Assembly: GCF_029962835.1 (NCBI RefSeq)
Contig: NC_080578.1
Span: 105,007,759 to 105,071,758, forward strand
DNA: 64,000 nucleotides
Direction: 5' to 3'
DNA from: Magnolia sinica
Taxonomy: Eukaryota > Streptophyta > Magnoliopsida > Magnoliales > Magnoliaceae
The translations under genes and the position numbers were made by a program. The notes under the pieces were generated by a model, which did not search any database, was not told where the DNA came from, and saw only the letters and a program-made list of their open reading frames with translations. Positions 11,001-21,939 of this stretch are shown in pieces; position 1 is the stretch's first letter; every line of letters starts with the position of its first letter.

Positions 11001-13344
11001 CTTTTCAAATATGAAACTCAAGGTTCCTGCCAAAATCATGTGGATAGTATGGATCAATCTCAATCTAGCAAATAATACCACAAAATCTTGCAGGTGAACC
11101 AAGTCCTATCTAACTCAACCAACTCAGATAACTTTGGTTCCTAGAAAAAGACTACAAATCATGTTCTGGTCATTTTCTTCCATTGATTTGGGCATCATGG
11201 ATTGGAGAAAAGAAGCTTTCATAGCGTTGAGTGTTCTAAATGGATATCAAGTGCGAGAAAACAGAAATCTAAACCTCTTTCAACAACCCAAAGCGTGGAT
11301 CTGGCGATTAGAGAATTTCTCTAGTATTGAAGATACTTTCCTATTTTTGCCCTTTGTTTGCTATGATTATGTTTCTTTCTTTCTTTCTTTTTTCCTTCAA
11401 ATGAATGCATGTGGAACTGAAGTATACATATTTTATATGCATGTATTTTTATTTTCTTTCTTGAATTATTAAGGAATGTTCTTCACTTTCTGGTCATTTT
11501 TAGTTCTTTTGTTCTACTACTTTTGTTGTTACAGCTGTGCCTTTCCATATGTAATCTGGATCAAGAAATCAAAGAAAGAAAGAGGCTAATATTGAAAAAC
11601 AAATCTGCCTGGCTTATAACCTTTGACATTTGGGAATGCTTTCAGATTAGTCATTATCTCCCTAACTGAAACTTTGCAGTTTTGGTCCTAACTACCTCAG
11701 GCCCTGGTTCTCTATGGGAGGGGTGATGTTATTAAGCTCCACTTTGATTGAATTTCTCCCATTTATACATTATTTATTTAACTAAAGAATTAGCCACCTA
11801 TTCTTTTCTTCTTCTTCTTCTTCTTTTTTTCCTTTTTTTTTGAATGACTGGGTTTCCAAAGAGAAAAGAAGAAAAGGCCAGAAGAGGCAATGGGTATCTA
11901 ACAACAACAGATCTCCCTCCAATCCCTCTCTAACAAGAGATCAGACAACTCCTTTGCCTCTCTCAAGTAAGAGCAAAGTATACATCCAAAATGATTAACC
12001 AAATGTCAAATATCTTTAATGGTAAAGGATGCAACCATTGCAGATTTGATGAAGATGCCCACATAATAACAGTATTAAAAGGGCCCTAGATTCCTCTTCA
12101 TTAGAATCAATAGTTTCCAACAGGCCCTAAAAGTCACCACATGGTATGACACACCTAACAGATGATGTGGCCTTTCGGCATGTGCCAAGTGGTCGCATAG
12201 AAGTTTGTGAGTTAGAGTTGCATGTGATCATAGCAAAACTTCTTAAAGCTAAGAAAAGTTTGTCTGCTTACTTCTAGGTAGATTGGAGATTATGATTGGC
12301 ATCTCTTCCCAAATTGAGATGGATAACCAAACAAATCCCATCATCAAAGATTTTTTATTTTTAAAAAAAAGGACTAATTTTAAAATAAATAAATAAATAA
12401 AAACAACAGCTAATTGCATAAGACAGAATCAAATCTTACCCTAAAAAAAGGAATCAGGGTAATATACATAATTTAAAGAAAGAAAATGAAAATTAATGAA
12501 AGAAGAATCTACTTTCTTTTGTTGTATAGAACATTCAAACATGGAACAACCAATAAGTAATTCTAACTCACTTTCACTTCCTCTGAAGTCATGAAAAACC
12601 CATTTTTAAGGATTTCTCTTTTTCAATATGTAAATTGGGATCGGAACGGCTGCCAAAATGTTGCAACATGAGGTGGCATCCAATCAAGTTCTCAAAACCA
12701 CAAGTAAGGCTCCCCTTTGGGTAGATAAGCTGAGATCAAACCCATGCATGGTTCCAAATAGCGGTTTTGGACTAAGACTTCCCTACTACAAGTCTCCCCA
12801 ACTCATTCCGTTTGATTGTTCTGTCCGTGTTCCCAACTGAAAGCATACGATATTTTGAACCATGAACCCATGACCTCAGTGTTGCAACAAAAAGCACCAT
12901 AGAATTGAGCAACATGCTTGATCCCAAACAGAAACATACCAAGCACTTCAAAAATTCAATTCCAAAACAGGAAGTTAATGAAGAAACAAAAGAGAGCAAG
13001 TGCATTGCAGTTTTACCTGCAACATCCTGGCCGTCATAAATGCCTTTGTACACAGTACCGTACGTCCCATGAGCTATAACATATTTTATATCCAACTTAG
13101 ACAGATCGATTTCCCATTCTTCCTTCGGCCTCGGGGCTTCTCTATCCCTTGACCACACCCTACTGAGGTGTTTCTCTAGCTTCACATCCAAACTCTTCAA
13201 ATCGATCTTATCTGCCCTGAAGAACACATCCTTACTACTAATGCTTGCGGCACCCTTCACCTTCTCACCCGGACCGCCCACCCTAACATCAGATTTTGTG
13301 GCTATTCCAACATTCTCATCTTCGTCGCCCATCCTTGAATCCAT
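2063..13344 (-). CDS. Raf-like serine/threonine protein kinase (ATMRK1-type), 392 aa
   Basis: Coding exons on the minus strand: 13017-13344, 9060-9181, 8407-8618, 8137-8311, 7359-7493 and 2063-2269. All junctions are GT-AG and phases agree, giving 392 aa. An N-terminal segment of about 80 residues precedes the kinase domain. Visible motifs are the glycine loop GTYGTV (residues 93-98), the ATP-binding lysine in AVK (Lys111), the catalytic loop HRDVKSEN (Asp234), DFG (252-254) and APE (277-279), so it should be catalytically active. The wording (WHKLDHPNVTK, GGTLKQYL, DVYSFGICLWEIY) is that of the plant Raf-like MAPKKK group containing Arabidopsis ATMRK1. Such kinases are cytosolic and phosphorylate Ser/Thr, sometimes Tyr; the substrate is unknown. 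The start ATG has A at -3 and G at +4. Odd points are the 3.8-kb first and 5.1-kb last introns packed with transposons, and a microsatellite touching the stop codon. Confidence 0.93.
2320..2675. repeat. GAGTTGACTCG-rich repeat in kinase intron 5
   Basis: Many short variants of gactcaactcgac and gagtcgagttgag lie in both orientations, with similar inverted ends (gaaaactca...actcgac at the left, gtcgagttgagttttc at the right). Related stretches occur at 4270-4440, 9420-9965 and 26220-26300. Dense subterminal motifs of this kind are typical of non-autonomous hAT elements, but no target-site duplication was found here. Confidence 0.5.
2862..3054. mobile_element. Tourist-like MITE (PIF/Harbinger type)
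   Basis: A 193-bp element in kinase intron 5. It starts GGGGGTGTTTGGAT and ends ATCCAAACGGGCCC, an imperfect inverted pair. It is flanked on both sides by TAA (2859-2861 and 3055-3057). TAA/TTA duplication with GGGNNTGTTTGG ends is the usual form of PIF/Harbinger MITEs. Inner arms (gttacttaagataag and aagtaacttattt) are also partly complementary. Confidence 0.75.
3673..3988. mobile_element. Degraded hAT-type MITE
   Basis: About 316 bp in kinase intron 5, dense in gggtcaggttgg motifs. It ends with caacttgcagccctaat-like wording whose reverse complement TAGGGCTGCAA matches hAT ends seen elsewhere in the window; the left end (TAGGTACTGACC) is diverged. Eight bases on either side, ATTCGTAT (3665-3672) and ATTGGCAT (3989-3996), agree at 6 of 8 positions, consistent with an aged 8-bp target-site duplication. 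Confidence 0.5.
5136..5640 (-). mobile_element. LTR-retrotransposon (TRIM-like) remnant with tRNA-iMet primer site
   Basis: Read on the minus strand, TGGTATCAGAGC (plus-strand positions 5268-5279) matches the classical primer-binding site complementary to the initiator-Met tRNA 3' end. It lies 3' of a stretch beginning TGATTAGTGCGC (about 5520) and ending CCTGCA (about 5284), which I read as an LTR of about 235 bp. Related sequence lies on both sides: the block with gagtctcgaacacgagacc and the GTGGGCCCC-CCACCC / GCCCCTGCA wording appears at 5136-5260 and again at 5518-5640. No gag or pol is present. A TRIM or a rearranged LTR fragment inside the kinase intron is the best reading. Confidence 0.55.
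6130..6632. mobile_element. Palindromic MITE with a perfect inner palindrome
   Basis: The left end (GTACCATGAGGTCGACC..., then GAGCTTTGTGGGCCCCACTGTGATG) is matched in inverted form at the right (CATCACGGTGGGGTCCACACAGCTCGACCTCATAGTACC). The left arm additionally holds an 18-bp perfect palindrome centred on GTCGAC (6134-6151). About 500 bp, non-coding, in kinase intron 5. No target-site duplication was fixed. Confidence 0.6.
9390..9980. repeat. GAGTTGACTCG-rich repeat in kinase intron 1
   Basis: Start side carries ctgctgactctacttcaaactcagttgagttgac; end side carries gagttggcctgacccag and catcgagttgagttttt. It is the same motif family as 2320-2675. An AT-rich portion with many ATTAT words (9800-9900) lies inside. 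Probably a hAT-related non-autonomous element; the ends are not precise. Confidence 0.4.
10228..10463. mobile_element. Tourist-like MITE in kinase intron 1
   Basis: The left end (TCCTGTTTGGATGCAC) pairs with the right end (GTGCATCCAAACGGA). The inner parts also pair loosely (tcaaaggg / cccttgtaga). The GTTTGGATGCA wording is that of PIF/Harbinger-type MITEs, but a TAA/TTA duplication is not clear. About 236 bp, non-coding. Confidence 0.5.
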
Positions 13345-14480
13345 ATTCCCAAATCGTACCCAAAGATTTGAGCGCCCAAAATACCAACAAGGAAAAAGGA
13401 AAAAGAAAAGCGACTATTCCAACACAATTGAAGTTTTCCCAAACAGAAAAAAAATCAGCAATTCCTTAAAACGCATGTTCTCATCTTCATCATCAAATTC
13501 GCAAATAGATAGAAAAACAATTTTAAAAAAAAAACCGAATCCAACCAATTACAGCGGAAAAAAGCAAAACAGGAAATTTAAAGAAAAAGCTAGTAATCCA
13601 GATAAGAAACAAGTTCTCGACACAATAAGAAGAGCCAACGAAACCCAATCAAAACCAATCCCAATTCTGTTTGATAAGGACCCAAACCATCCAAAAATCA
13701 AACAAAATGGAAATATCAAATTCCCACTGGATCAGATTCCAAACCAATCGCCACCCAAAATCCGAAACTTAAAAATAACAATAGTATTAATAACAAATCC
13801 TTCCCTTAAGATGACAATCCAGACAAGAAACAAGTTCTCAACACAATAAGAAGACCCAATGAAACCCAATCAAAACCAATCCCAATTCCGATCGAAAGGG
13901 ACCCAAACGACCGAAAAAAAAAATCAAACAAAACGTAAAAAACGAATTCTCACTGGATCGGATTCCAAACCAATCGCCACCCAAAATCCAAAATCAAAGA
14001 ACTAGAAGCGAACCAAAGAGACCCAAGCTCAATTTTCCAAATCACCAATCACAAACTCCCAACGCTGCCAAAATTAAAATTCCACACAATCAAATTCAAT
14101 ACAAACCCAAAAAGCCAGGAACTCAAGAATCCCCAAATCCCAACCAGTACATAGAAAAGACCCAATAATCGAAGAAAACTCAAAAGACCCAATCCCTGTG
14201 GGAATCCAAAGACTCCAAGGAACCCACAAAAATCAAGGCCGAATGGTTGAAAGAAGGCCACAAAAACAACAACCCATCAAATAAAAGAAAGCCCAGAAAA
14301 GCAAAGAAACGAAACCAAAAACCCAAAACAAAACAGAAACACAGTAAAGGAAAATTCAAAAAAAGGGAACCCAAGAAGGGAAAATCCCAAAGAAGAGACG
14401 GATTCGTTGACCGTAGTATGAATTGAAAGAAAGAGTAAGAAAAGCGAAGGAGAAGCTCAGCCGATCCTTTTTTTTCTCCC
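13345..14480 (-). other. Kinase 5' leader region with 221-bp tandem duplication
   Basis: This region lies upstream of the kinase ATG and is T-rich on the gene strand, as expected for a 5' UTR or a leader intron. Two copies of a roughly 165-bp block, starting with gataagaaacaagttctc (13601) and gacaagaaacaagttctc (13822), lie 221 bp apart and both end in caatcgccacccaaaatcc. They differ at scattered bases, so the duplication is not recent. No clear TATA box was found on the minus strand further upstream. Confidence 0.55.
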
Positions 14481-15045
14481 TTTCTTCTTCTTATTTTTTT
14501 TTTCTTTAATTAGAGAGGAATGAAGGTGGAGTAAAAGGACCGGCATGACGTCAACATCATCCATCCGTTATCCATTGTAACCAATGGTCCAGATTTAAAG
14601 AAGAAGAATCAGAGGGAGAGAGAGAGAGAATGCGCCCTTCACGGCCTTCAAAAGACCATTTATGACCGACTCCAACAAACAGTTAGGTCGTTTTACCTCC
14701 GTCGCGACTCAGAATCCAACTCACTAATTATTTAAATGATCTGAACTGTCCATGAAAACTTTCTTAGGCTGAAAGATGATCTTGACCACCTCTATCTTAA
14801 AAATAAATTTTCAATGGTTCTTATTCAAATACAAGTATTTACTAATTATATTATCTAAAAAGCAAATCTATTCTAATTTTTAGATTATTTATGGTATTAG
14901 AGATAATTTGGACGGTTCAGATCATTAGGATATCTCATAATTTGGTCTCCCCTGGCTGGATATATACGTTGTACTATGTTACGCGACAGACAGAGAACGA
15001 ACCCGTACAAATAGTGGTAGAGTTCGACTTCTCTTCTTCCTAAAA
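14481..15045. other. Intergenic sequence upstream of the kinase
   Basis: The first part is a pyrimidine-rich tract followed by agagagagag (14600-14630) and probably contains the kinase promoter. The remainder is AT-rich and shows no gene or clear repeat boundary. Confidence 0.3.
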
Positions 15046-15394
15046 TTTGATACTCCGACAGCTTGTGATGGTTCATACGCATGTAATAAGATATTGTTAA
15101 CGTAAATACAATAAATACAAATTTCAACTGTTGAAATTGTGTTAAATAATTTAGATGGATCATGTTAAGTAAACTTTAATAATTGAATTTTTTTTTCATA
15201 TGGATGATTGGTGGACCACTGAGAGGAAAAATAATCGACGGTCTAAATTCAATATGAAATTTTAGGATTGCTCAATCTGTTGGGCTTTTAGATCATGAAC
15301 TCTCCATCTATAGTCGATCCCACAATTTGGAAGGGTGGATTTGAGTTGGGGTATGACACGTTGTATCAAGCGTCCCACTCCACCAGAGTATCAA
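15046..15394. mobile_element. TIR element of the TGATACTC / GCAGGCACT family, copy 1
   Basis: The left end TTTGATACTCCGACAGC is answered by the inverted right end CCAGAGTATCAAA. Inside both ends come the words 'tcatacgc' and 'gtatcaagcgtc'. It stands 20 bp from a second copy of the same family. It has no coding capacity. Superfamily unknown, because no target-site duplication could be fixed. Confidence 0.5.
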
Positions 15395-15414
15395 ATAAGA
15401 AGGGAAAAAAACTT

Positions 15415-15801
15415 TGATACTCGGACTGAGTGTGATGGATGATACGCAGGCACTTAGAACTTGCTTGGAAATTGCTTTCATAGCATACAATTAAGTCAAA
15501 TTGAACAGTTCAAATCATGGTTCCCGGTCTAGATGTATCATTGACCACAAATTATACTTAATTGATAATCTGACTATTCAATTGGTGGGAAATTAGTGGA
15601 CGGTTAAAAATGTAAAAGATCCAACGGTCCTATTTCGACAAACAAGTGAGCATCAATCAGAGGTTAGAATTAGCTATCCAGTTTGGGACTGTAAGACAGT
15701 GTTTTCCACTATTTAGTCCGTTTAATTATAGCTAATACATGACACGTGTACACACTATCCGAGTGCCTGCGTATCAAGCGTCATAGGCTGTCTGAGTATC
15801 A
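15415..15801. mobile_element. TIR element of the TGATACTC / GCAGGCACT family, copy 2
   Basis: The left end reads TGATACTCGGACTGAGTG, then GATGATACGCAGGCACT. The right end reads AGTGCCTGCGTATCAAGCG, then TCATAGGCTGTCTGAGTATCA, giving an imperfect inverted repeat of about 42 bp. Each arm is itself partly palindromic (ACTCNGNCNGAGT). Other occurrences in the window are at 39890-39955, 41636-41755 and 61347-61376. Confidence 0.6.
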
Positions 15802-17120
15802 TTTAATTCCTCGTCAAATCAGATCCCCTTCTTTTAGTTTGTAACGGATCTACCGAAACCCAAATCATGCTTGCAATTTCTGTATTTTTGTATGGACGGA
15901 AGTTTCCTCGAAAGTGACAATAACGAGAAAGTCTCAAGTACAACCAATTGTACTATTAGTGACGGAGAACCCAGGAAATAACTTCCAATCTATCTGTCAT
16001 ATGAAATATCTAAACCCTCAGATACGTTGGACCGAGTATAAGGATCATATCATGAAATAATCATCCACAAAAACTCATTAAAAGAACCATAATTTTATAT
16101 TTATATTTATTAATGGATAATTATTGTTATACAAAATATGTCCCACCTTATCATCACATGGAGATTATTTTTATGTAATAATAATAGTGGGATCCACCTA
16201 TTGGAAGCGTTGGATCTTTCATGAACTTGATGAATTGGAAGTTTTCTTCTGGATGGACCATAAGTCTGGTCCAAGCAGTTGAACTGGAGAACTTTCGACA
16301 TTAATACCTTTTTTTTGTCTGAGTTGACTAAAACTCCGTAATGGCGTTTGTACGGTAGGTTTGCTTGAATCCTCTACACCACCTGTCGTAGACAAAGCAT
16401 CCAACGCACAATCTATGTGGTTCTACAGTGATGTATGTTTAAATCCAATCCGTCTATCTTCTGTAAAATATTCTTTTTAATATTAATACTAAATGATCAT
16501 GCCGAATAAAAACTCAGATAGGTCATACCATAGAGCACGGCGGGAATGTGGGAACCCATTGTAGAAGCCTTTATGGGGTCCACTGTACATTAATATGAAA
16601 TCCCATCCCTTCATATATTGATAAATATCGGGATAAACTGATATTATGAAATTACGTCTGATCTAGAACTCATACAGGCCAAAAATTGTATACTTAGAGG
16701 TTTTAGTGGTGATGTTATATTGTTTCAATGGTTTGGCCTATACTAATATTTTAACAATTTTATTTTCCTAATTTACGGTTTAAATGAGATGAATAAATAT
16801 ATGGACGGAGTAGATGTTATACATATATTTTTGGGCCACACAAAGCTCGAGTGTTGTAGACGATTCAATCCATGACACGGATGCTTTAATTCTACACTGA
16901 AGAACGCGCGGTGTTCGGCAATACTTCAGCCAGTCATGACAGCTAACAACCCATGGCCGGCCGGACACTCCATCCCTACAGCATGACATCCACTTTTAGA
17001 TGTCGTGGATTAAATATAAAAGCCATATTACTACCCAGGTGGGCCACAATTTCCATCATAATCGATGGCAAACAAACTTTGGAGTCATCCATTTGTTTTA
17101 GGAGGGAGATAGCATGATGT
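15802..17120. other. Intergenic, no recognised gene
   Basis: AT-rich sequence with phrases shared with other repeats in the window (gggtccactgtacattaatatgaaatcc, ccaggtgggccaca). No open frame resembles a protein I recognise and no sharp element boundaries were found. Confidence 0.3.
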
Positions 17121-17124
17121 TTAG

Positions 17125-17745
17125 GGCCTGTTTGGGAGCGTGGATTTGGAAACGTTGGATTCGGAACCCTCGGATTGGAAACCTCCTAGATTGGCAATTT
17201 TCCTAGTGTGTTTGGCAACCTGTCGTGTGAATTAAATTTGATTTAAAAATACCTATGCATGGTATATTTATAAGGGTTTGAATTTAATTACTAAATTAAT
17301 TTTAATATCCCTAATTAGTGAGATATATAATTTTTGATACTATGGTTGTTAGAAGCCCGCTAAAATATACATTTTGCCTAAAAATGATAAAATTTTAAAT
17401 CTCAAATGGACCATAAGCACAAGATCATGTCTAAGCGACTAACTAATGATTTTTAATCGTTGATTAATATAGATAATGTTTGAGTGTTGTTAGACAATGT
17501 TTAGAGAGTGCTGATCATCATTAGTGGGTCATGTGCCCAATAAAATGATAGTCTACAATAACATACATGTTATACCAGCATCTATTAAAATGATTTTAGG
17601 TGTAGTCCTATCTCTCACGGTGGATTACACACCCCCTCGAAGAGAGGATTGGAAACTCCTGTATTGAAAATCCCCGTTACTTTATTTTGCCAAACAACCA
17701 AGGCGATTTGAAACCGCCTCCAATCCATAGTGCCAAACGACCCCC
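17125..17745. mobile_element. Tourist-like MITE
   Basis: The left end GGGCCTGTTTGGGAGCGTGGATT pairs with the right end AATCCATAGTGCCAAACGACCCCC read in inverse. The left flank is TTA, but the right flank is TCG, so the expected duplication is not intact. The internal sequence from about 17200 to 17530 is closely related to 27600-27900, defining a two-copy family in this window. Confidence 0.6.
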
Positions 17746-18972
17746 TCGGCCAAGAAGATCTGAACCATGTGCCCCGTCTGATGGATAGCCCGACACCACA
17801 CACGTGCTCCTCATTGGCACGTATGCTTGCGTGTAGATTGGCAGTGTTCACACGCGCGTGAGCTCAGCAAAGTAGCAAACTTCGTTTGTATTCGTACTGC
17901 AAATGCTGGGATTGTTGGTGCACGTGACGCACATGTGCCACTTTGATCAAGTGGGGGCACACGATGAAAAACTCATCAGGTGGGTCACACGTGCATGAGA
18001 ACATACGGATTGTTAAAAGAACATGATCAACGGTCTATGCTCAAAAGACACTTGCGGGCCAATCCATGAGTGGGAGGCAACCATTCCTCACACGTTTTCA
18101 AGCATCCAAGCCCGAATCGAGTGATTGCAGGCGGATCCGACCATAGCTATCCTTATCCTAACCGTCTATTTTTCGTACTCAGATGGCACGTGTGATCAGC
18201 GATCTGCTTGGATTTTTCTTGGATAGAGGGTCGCTCATTGTGGGACCTCCTCGTCGAACGGCCTGGATGTGGCACAGATCTAGCACGCATGTGCCACATC
18301 GGAGCCTGCTGGACGCTGGTTGTTTGGCAAGTGCTGGTACACCGCGACGAATAGCTTTTCTCTTGGGAGGCGGTATATGATCCGCGACCCGAGGCATGTA
18401 GTGTTCCTTAGTCCTCATTCATTCCGAGTGGGCCATGGATAGCGAATCCAAACCGTTCATAATATATGCCCTCTGGTAGATTTACTACAACCCAAAAATC
18501 ACTCAATTATAAGATCCTGTCCGTTCGATCGACGGCCAAACAAATGCCGAAATTGCACAGGGTCTTCCAATCTCTTTCTAACATCTTTTCTAATCCACGG
18601 TGGGGTACATCAGATCAACGGTCGACATCACTGAACCAACTGTTAGGATATGTCCCATCGTTAGTTCCAACTGGACGGCTAGGAATAAATTTTAAGTCAA
18701 CGGTGCACATTCAAACGGCCCAAATCTCCCTGATCGGCTAGATGGGCCTATAAAATTGATTTCTAGGCCGTGGAAATAGGGCTCATGCGTATTCTTTTAG
18801 ATGACCACAAAAATTCCAAGTTTTAGTGGAGAAGTCCAACGCTTTTTTTTATTGGCTGCGAATCCATCCAAAAAGTCACGGATTGTGCCAAATGCCAATG
18901 AAAATGATGTCCCCCTTAGTCAAATTTCCATGGAGTGCCTTCCACGCGGTACACATTGCATGGCAAGTGCCG
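17746..18972. other. Intergenic, no recognised gene
   Basis: Somewhat more GC-rich than its surroundings, with many short phrases such as gtgggccat and acggtc that recur in the repeats. Open frames of 60-90 codons exist in several frames at once and none shows recognisable protein features. Confidence 0.3.
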
Positions 18973-18980
18973 ATCACAGC

Positions 18981-19399
18981 TAGGGGTGTACACGAATCGA
19001 TTCAAGTTGAAGGGCTTATCACCAGCCACACCTAGCCCAAACCTGGCCTGGCCCGATCATCGGGCCAAGATGTCCAGCCCGAACTCGGCCCAGTCAACAA
19101 TCGGGTGAGTTCGGACCTACTCCATTTACAAAAGGACGGACAGCGTTCTCACTTCTCTATCTCAAATGATTAGGATAAAGATTTAGAATATATTAGGAGA
19201 TATATATATATAAACAGTCGAGCCAAGCTGGGTCGGGCTGACCGAACTGGGACATATTTGAACTTGGCCCGAACTCAGTTTCGGGCTGAAGAAAATGGCC
19301 CGTACTGGCCTGAACTCAGTTCCGAGTCGGGCCAAGTTGAGCTTTTTCGGGCCGAGTCGAGCGAGTTAACCGGGATAGCCCGGTTTCTGTACAGCCCTA
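18981..19399. mobile_element. Non-autonomous hAT element with perfect 8-bp target duplication
   Basis: The left end is TAGGGGTGTACACGAA and the right end reads TTCTGTACAGCCCTA, its imperfect inverse. It is flanked on both sides by ATCACAGC (18973-18980 and 19400-19407), an exact 8-bp duplication as made by hAT transposases. The interior is dense in GGCCCGA / TCGGGCC words near both ends, typical subterminal motifs. 419 bp, non-coding. Confidence 0.88.
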
Positions 19400-19419
19400 A
19401 TCACAGCCGTTTATCTGGT

Positions 19420-20500
19420 GGGCCATCAGTTGAATGAACGGTAAACCAAATTTCAGGTGATCCAAAGTTTGGGAGCTCTGCCATTATTGTGTTGGGACAC
19501 AGATTAGATTATGTGTTGATGTGTTGGACGTTGTGGAGCCAACTTGATGAATGTATTTTATATCAACGTTGTCCATTCGTTTCTCCAGCTCATTTTAAGA
19601 CATTAAATAAAAATAAAGCAAATCCAAAGATCAAGTGGACCACACTGCGGGAAACAGTAGGGACAATGACACCCACTGCTGAAATATTTTTGGGGCCCAC
19701 CATAATGTGTATTTGTCATCCAAACTGTTGATGATGTGACTTGGACCTTAATGAGGGGACAACACAAATATCGACTTGATCCAAAACTTTTGTGGCTCCC
19801 AATAAATTTTTAATGGTAAGCGTTCAAACAACACTGTTTCCTTTGGTGTGGTCCAATTGAGCTTCGGATCTCCTTCATTATTGCTTTCATGCCCTAAAAT
19901 CAAGGGCCCAAAAGGATGGACAACGTGGATATAAAGCACACATATAAAGCGGGTCTAAACGGATGGGGTCCATCACTACTTTTAACTCAATAACTTTTTA
20001 ACCATTCACATTGAGGTACGTATTATGTTACCGTATCTGGCAACATAATTTTTGGGCTACGCCCACGCATTTGCCACTGTATGGTAGAGATGACTTAGAT
20101 GGGACTCGATTAAACTACCGTTAAGATGGACCAATTCATGAACGTGGGCCCATCTTTATTTATGTTCCTTATATCCACACATCCCATCCGTTTTGAAAGC
20201 TCATTTTAAGTAATGATCCAAAAAATGAACGAGATCTAAATCCCAAGCATACCATAATACACCAAACAATGGTGATCAAGCATTAAAAACTTCTTATGGG
20301 CTACAAAAGTTTTCTATCAAGTTGATATTTGTGTGGTCTCTTGTGGGCTGCAAAAGTTTTCTATCAAGCTAATATTTGTGTGGTCTCTTCATCCGGTCTT
20401 GTGTGACCTTATGAACAGGTTGGATGGCAAATACACATTCCAGTAGCCACTGTGCGGTATTTTCCACGTAAGATTTGGACTTGCTTCATTTTTGAGATCA
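19420..20500. repeat. MITE-like palindromic repeats
   Basis: Two or more copies of the common wording (tccgttttgaaagctcattttaag, accaaacaatggtgatcaagcattaaaaacttc) occur in both orientations at 19440-19960 and 20110-20490. Within the second, a 47-bp segment starting gggctacaaaagttttc is tandemly duplicated (from 20298 and from 20345). No coding sequence. Confidence 0.45.
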
Positions 20501-20504
20501 TACC

Positions 20505-21874
20505 TGTAGACACTTCACCCAAGCTAACATCTTGAAGAGGCAAGGACAATCCGACCCATGATCAATAACCCGAACCCGAAACCCTAATCCAAACCCTACC
20601 CAAACTTGAAACCCTAATCTAAACCCTACCCGAACCCAAAACCCTAATCCAAACCCTACTCGAACCCAAAACCCTAATCAAAACCCTACCCGAACTCAAA
20701 ACCCTAATCCAAACCTTTAAAACCTCCCAAACCCAGTTCGAAATCCCAAATTTAAGACCCATTCGAGACAAGTCAGCCTAGAAATACACTTGATCAAGCC
20801 AAAAATCCGAAAAAAGGACCACCGGACAAACTAGCGTGCCACATGAGGACCGCACGTTTGGGCCCGGCCCAGGCTGTATTTGGACTACCGCGGTGGTACT
20901 CCGATTACCTCCGCTCGCCGAACGCTTGTGTCCTCCGAGCAACAGCTGTCACAACATCCGAAAGTCAAATTTCTCCAGGAATTACCCCATATTCTATCCT
21001 ATTTACAATTTTACTAAGCTTAAGAGCCAATGAGAGCGCGCCACGTGCCGTTTCTCTCTCCTCAACCAATCACCATTTGCCACCTCAGCTTTTACCCCTT
21101 CTAAACCTCACAATTACAGCAATGCCATTGGAGAAGGCTATAAATAGCCCTCCCCTCCTCTCATTTTCAACAACAATAACACATTAACCATTTCCACATC
21201 TAAGAGAGTGAGAGAAAGAGGGAGAAGAAGAGAGGGAATCAGAGGGAATGAGCTCCCAAGCCCTCAAGATTTGATCATTTAGCCACCCCCTAGCCTTTCT
21301 TCTTGACTCTTCTAGCCTAGCCCGTGTTGGTCATGATTCAACCTATGTTTTAGCCTATCCAAGTCTAAAGCTAAAGATCCACTCATCTCATACACCATCA
21401 TAACATTTACTCCCTTCCTAACCCCCCGGCTCCTCTAGACTTCTAGCGAACGTATGCTCTGTGACTTGCCGTACTATGGATCCTGTCACATCAGAAATTC
21501 CTAGTAGTCTAGTCTGATTTCCTCTATCTCTTTGCATAAACATCATCACATCTGCCTTCTAGACACACTATTGGACGTACGCTCTATGACTTGTCGAAAC
21601 TTCCGATCTTGTCACATCAGAAATCTGCGCATGTGTCTAGTCTCATCCCAACCACAGCATGCATCTTCCCTTAAGAGTATTCTATTACACGAAGTAGAGA
21701 TCGTAGATTTGTACGGACAGATAGGGTGCCTAACATCTTTCCCTTTGTAACCGAGGTCCCTTACTCGTAATCCCGGATCGTGGACAAGGAGTCAACCTAA
21801 GGTAGGAGAGTCTTTGGATTTCTCCAACCTTACAAATTCCCCGGTTCTAGCCAACTGCGAGATTCTAAGATTCA
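20505..21874 (+). mobile_element. Truncated LTR retrotransposon: one LTR plus primer-binding site
   Basis: I read an LTR of about 1.37 kb, starting TGTAGACACTTCACCC and ending TTCTAAGATTCA. Eight bases later TGGTGACTCC (from 21883) has the form of a primer-binding site complementary to a tRNA ending in CCA. A TATA box (CTATAAATAG, near 21138) stands in a promoter-like setting, followed by a purine-rich leader. A 50-bp internal segment (gctctgtgacttgcc...gtcacatcagaaat) is duplicated at about 21455 and 21580. Almost no internal region remains before an unrelated MITE-like sequence starts near 21940, so gag and pol are lost. A Ty3/gypsy origin is an inference. Confidence 0.6.
20569..20718. repeat. 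30-bp telomere-like minisatellite inside the LTR
   Basis: Four complete 30-bp units (from 20581, 20611, 20641 and 20671) plus partial flanking units. Each unit contains ACCCTAATC and AAACCCTACC separated by CGAACCCAA-type spacers. The units embed the plant telomere word AAACCCTA but are not simple telomere repeats. Confidence 0.9.
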
Positions 21875-21939
21875 TCGGCTAGTGGTGACTCCAACATCCA
21901 CAAATCAGCCTGGTCACCTCCACCATCAAAACAAAAACA

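Noticed and set aside
11134-11472. 112-codon plus-strand open frame in kinase intron 1
   Set aside because: No similarity recognised; it lies in intron sequence on the opposite strand and ends in T-rich low-complexity DNA.
13241-13849. 202-codon plus-strand open frame
   Set aside because: It is antisense to kinase exon 1 and the leader, and Lys/Asn-rich because of A-rich sequence; no protein features.
20581-20700. Interstitial telomere or chromosome fusion site
   Set aside because: Units are 30 bp and contain only scattered AAACCCTA words; the array sits inside an LTR-like element.
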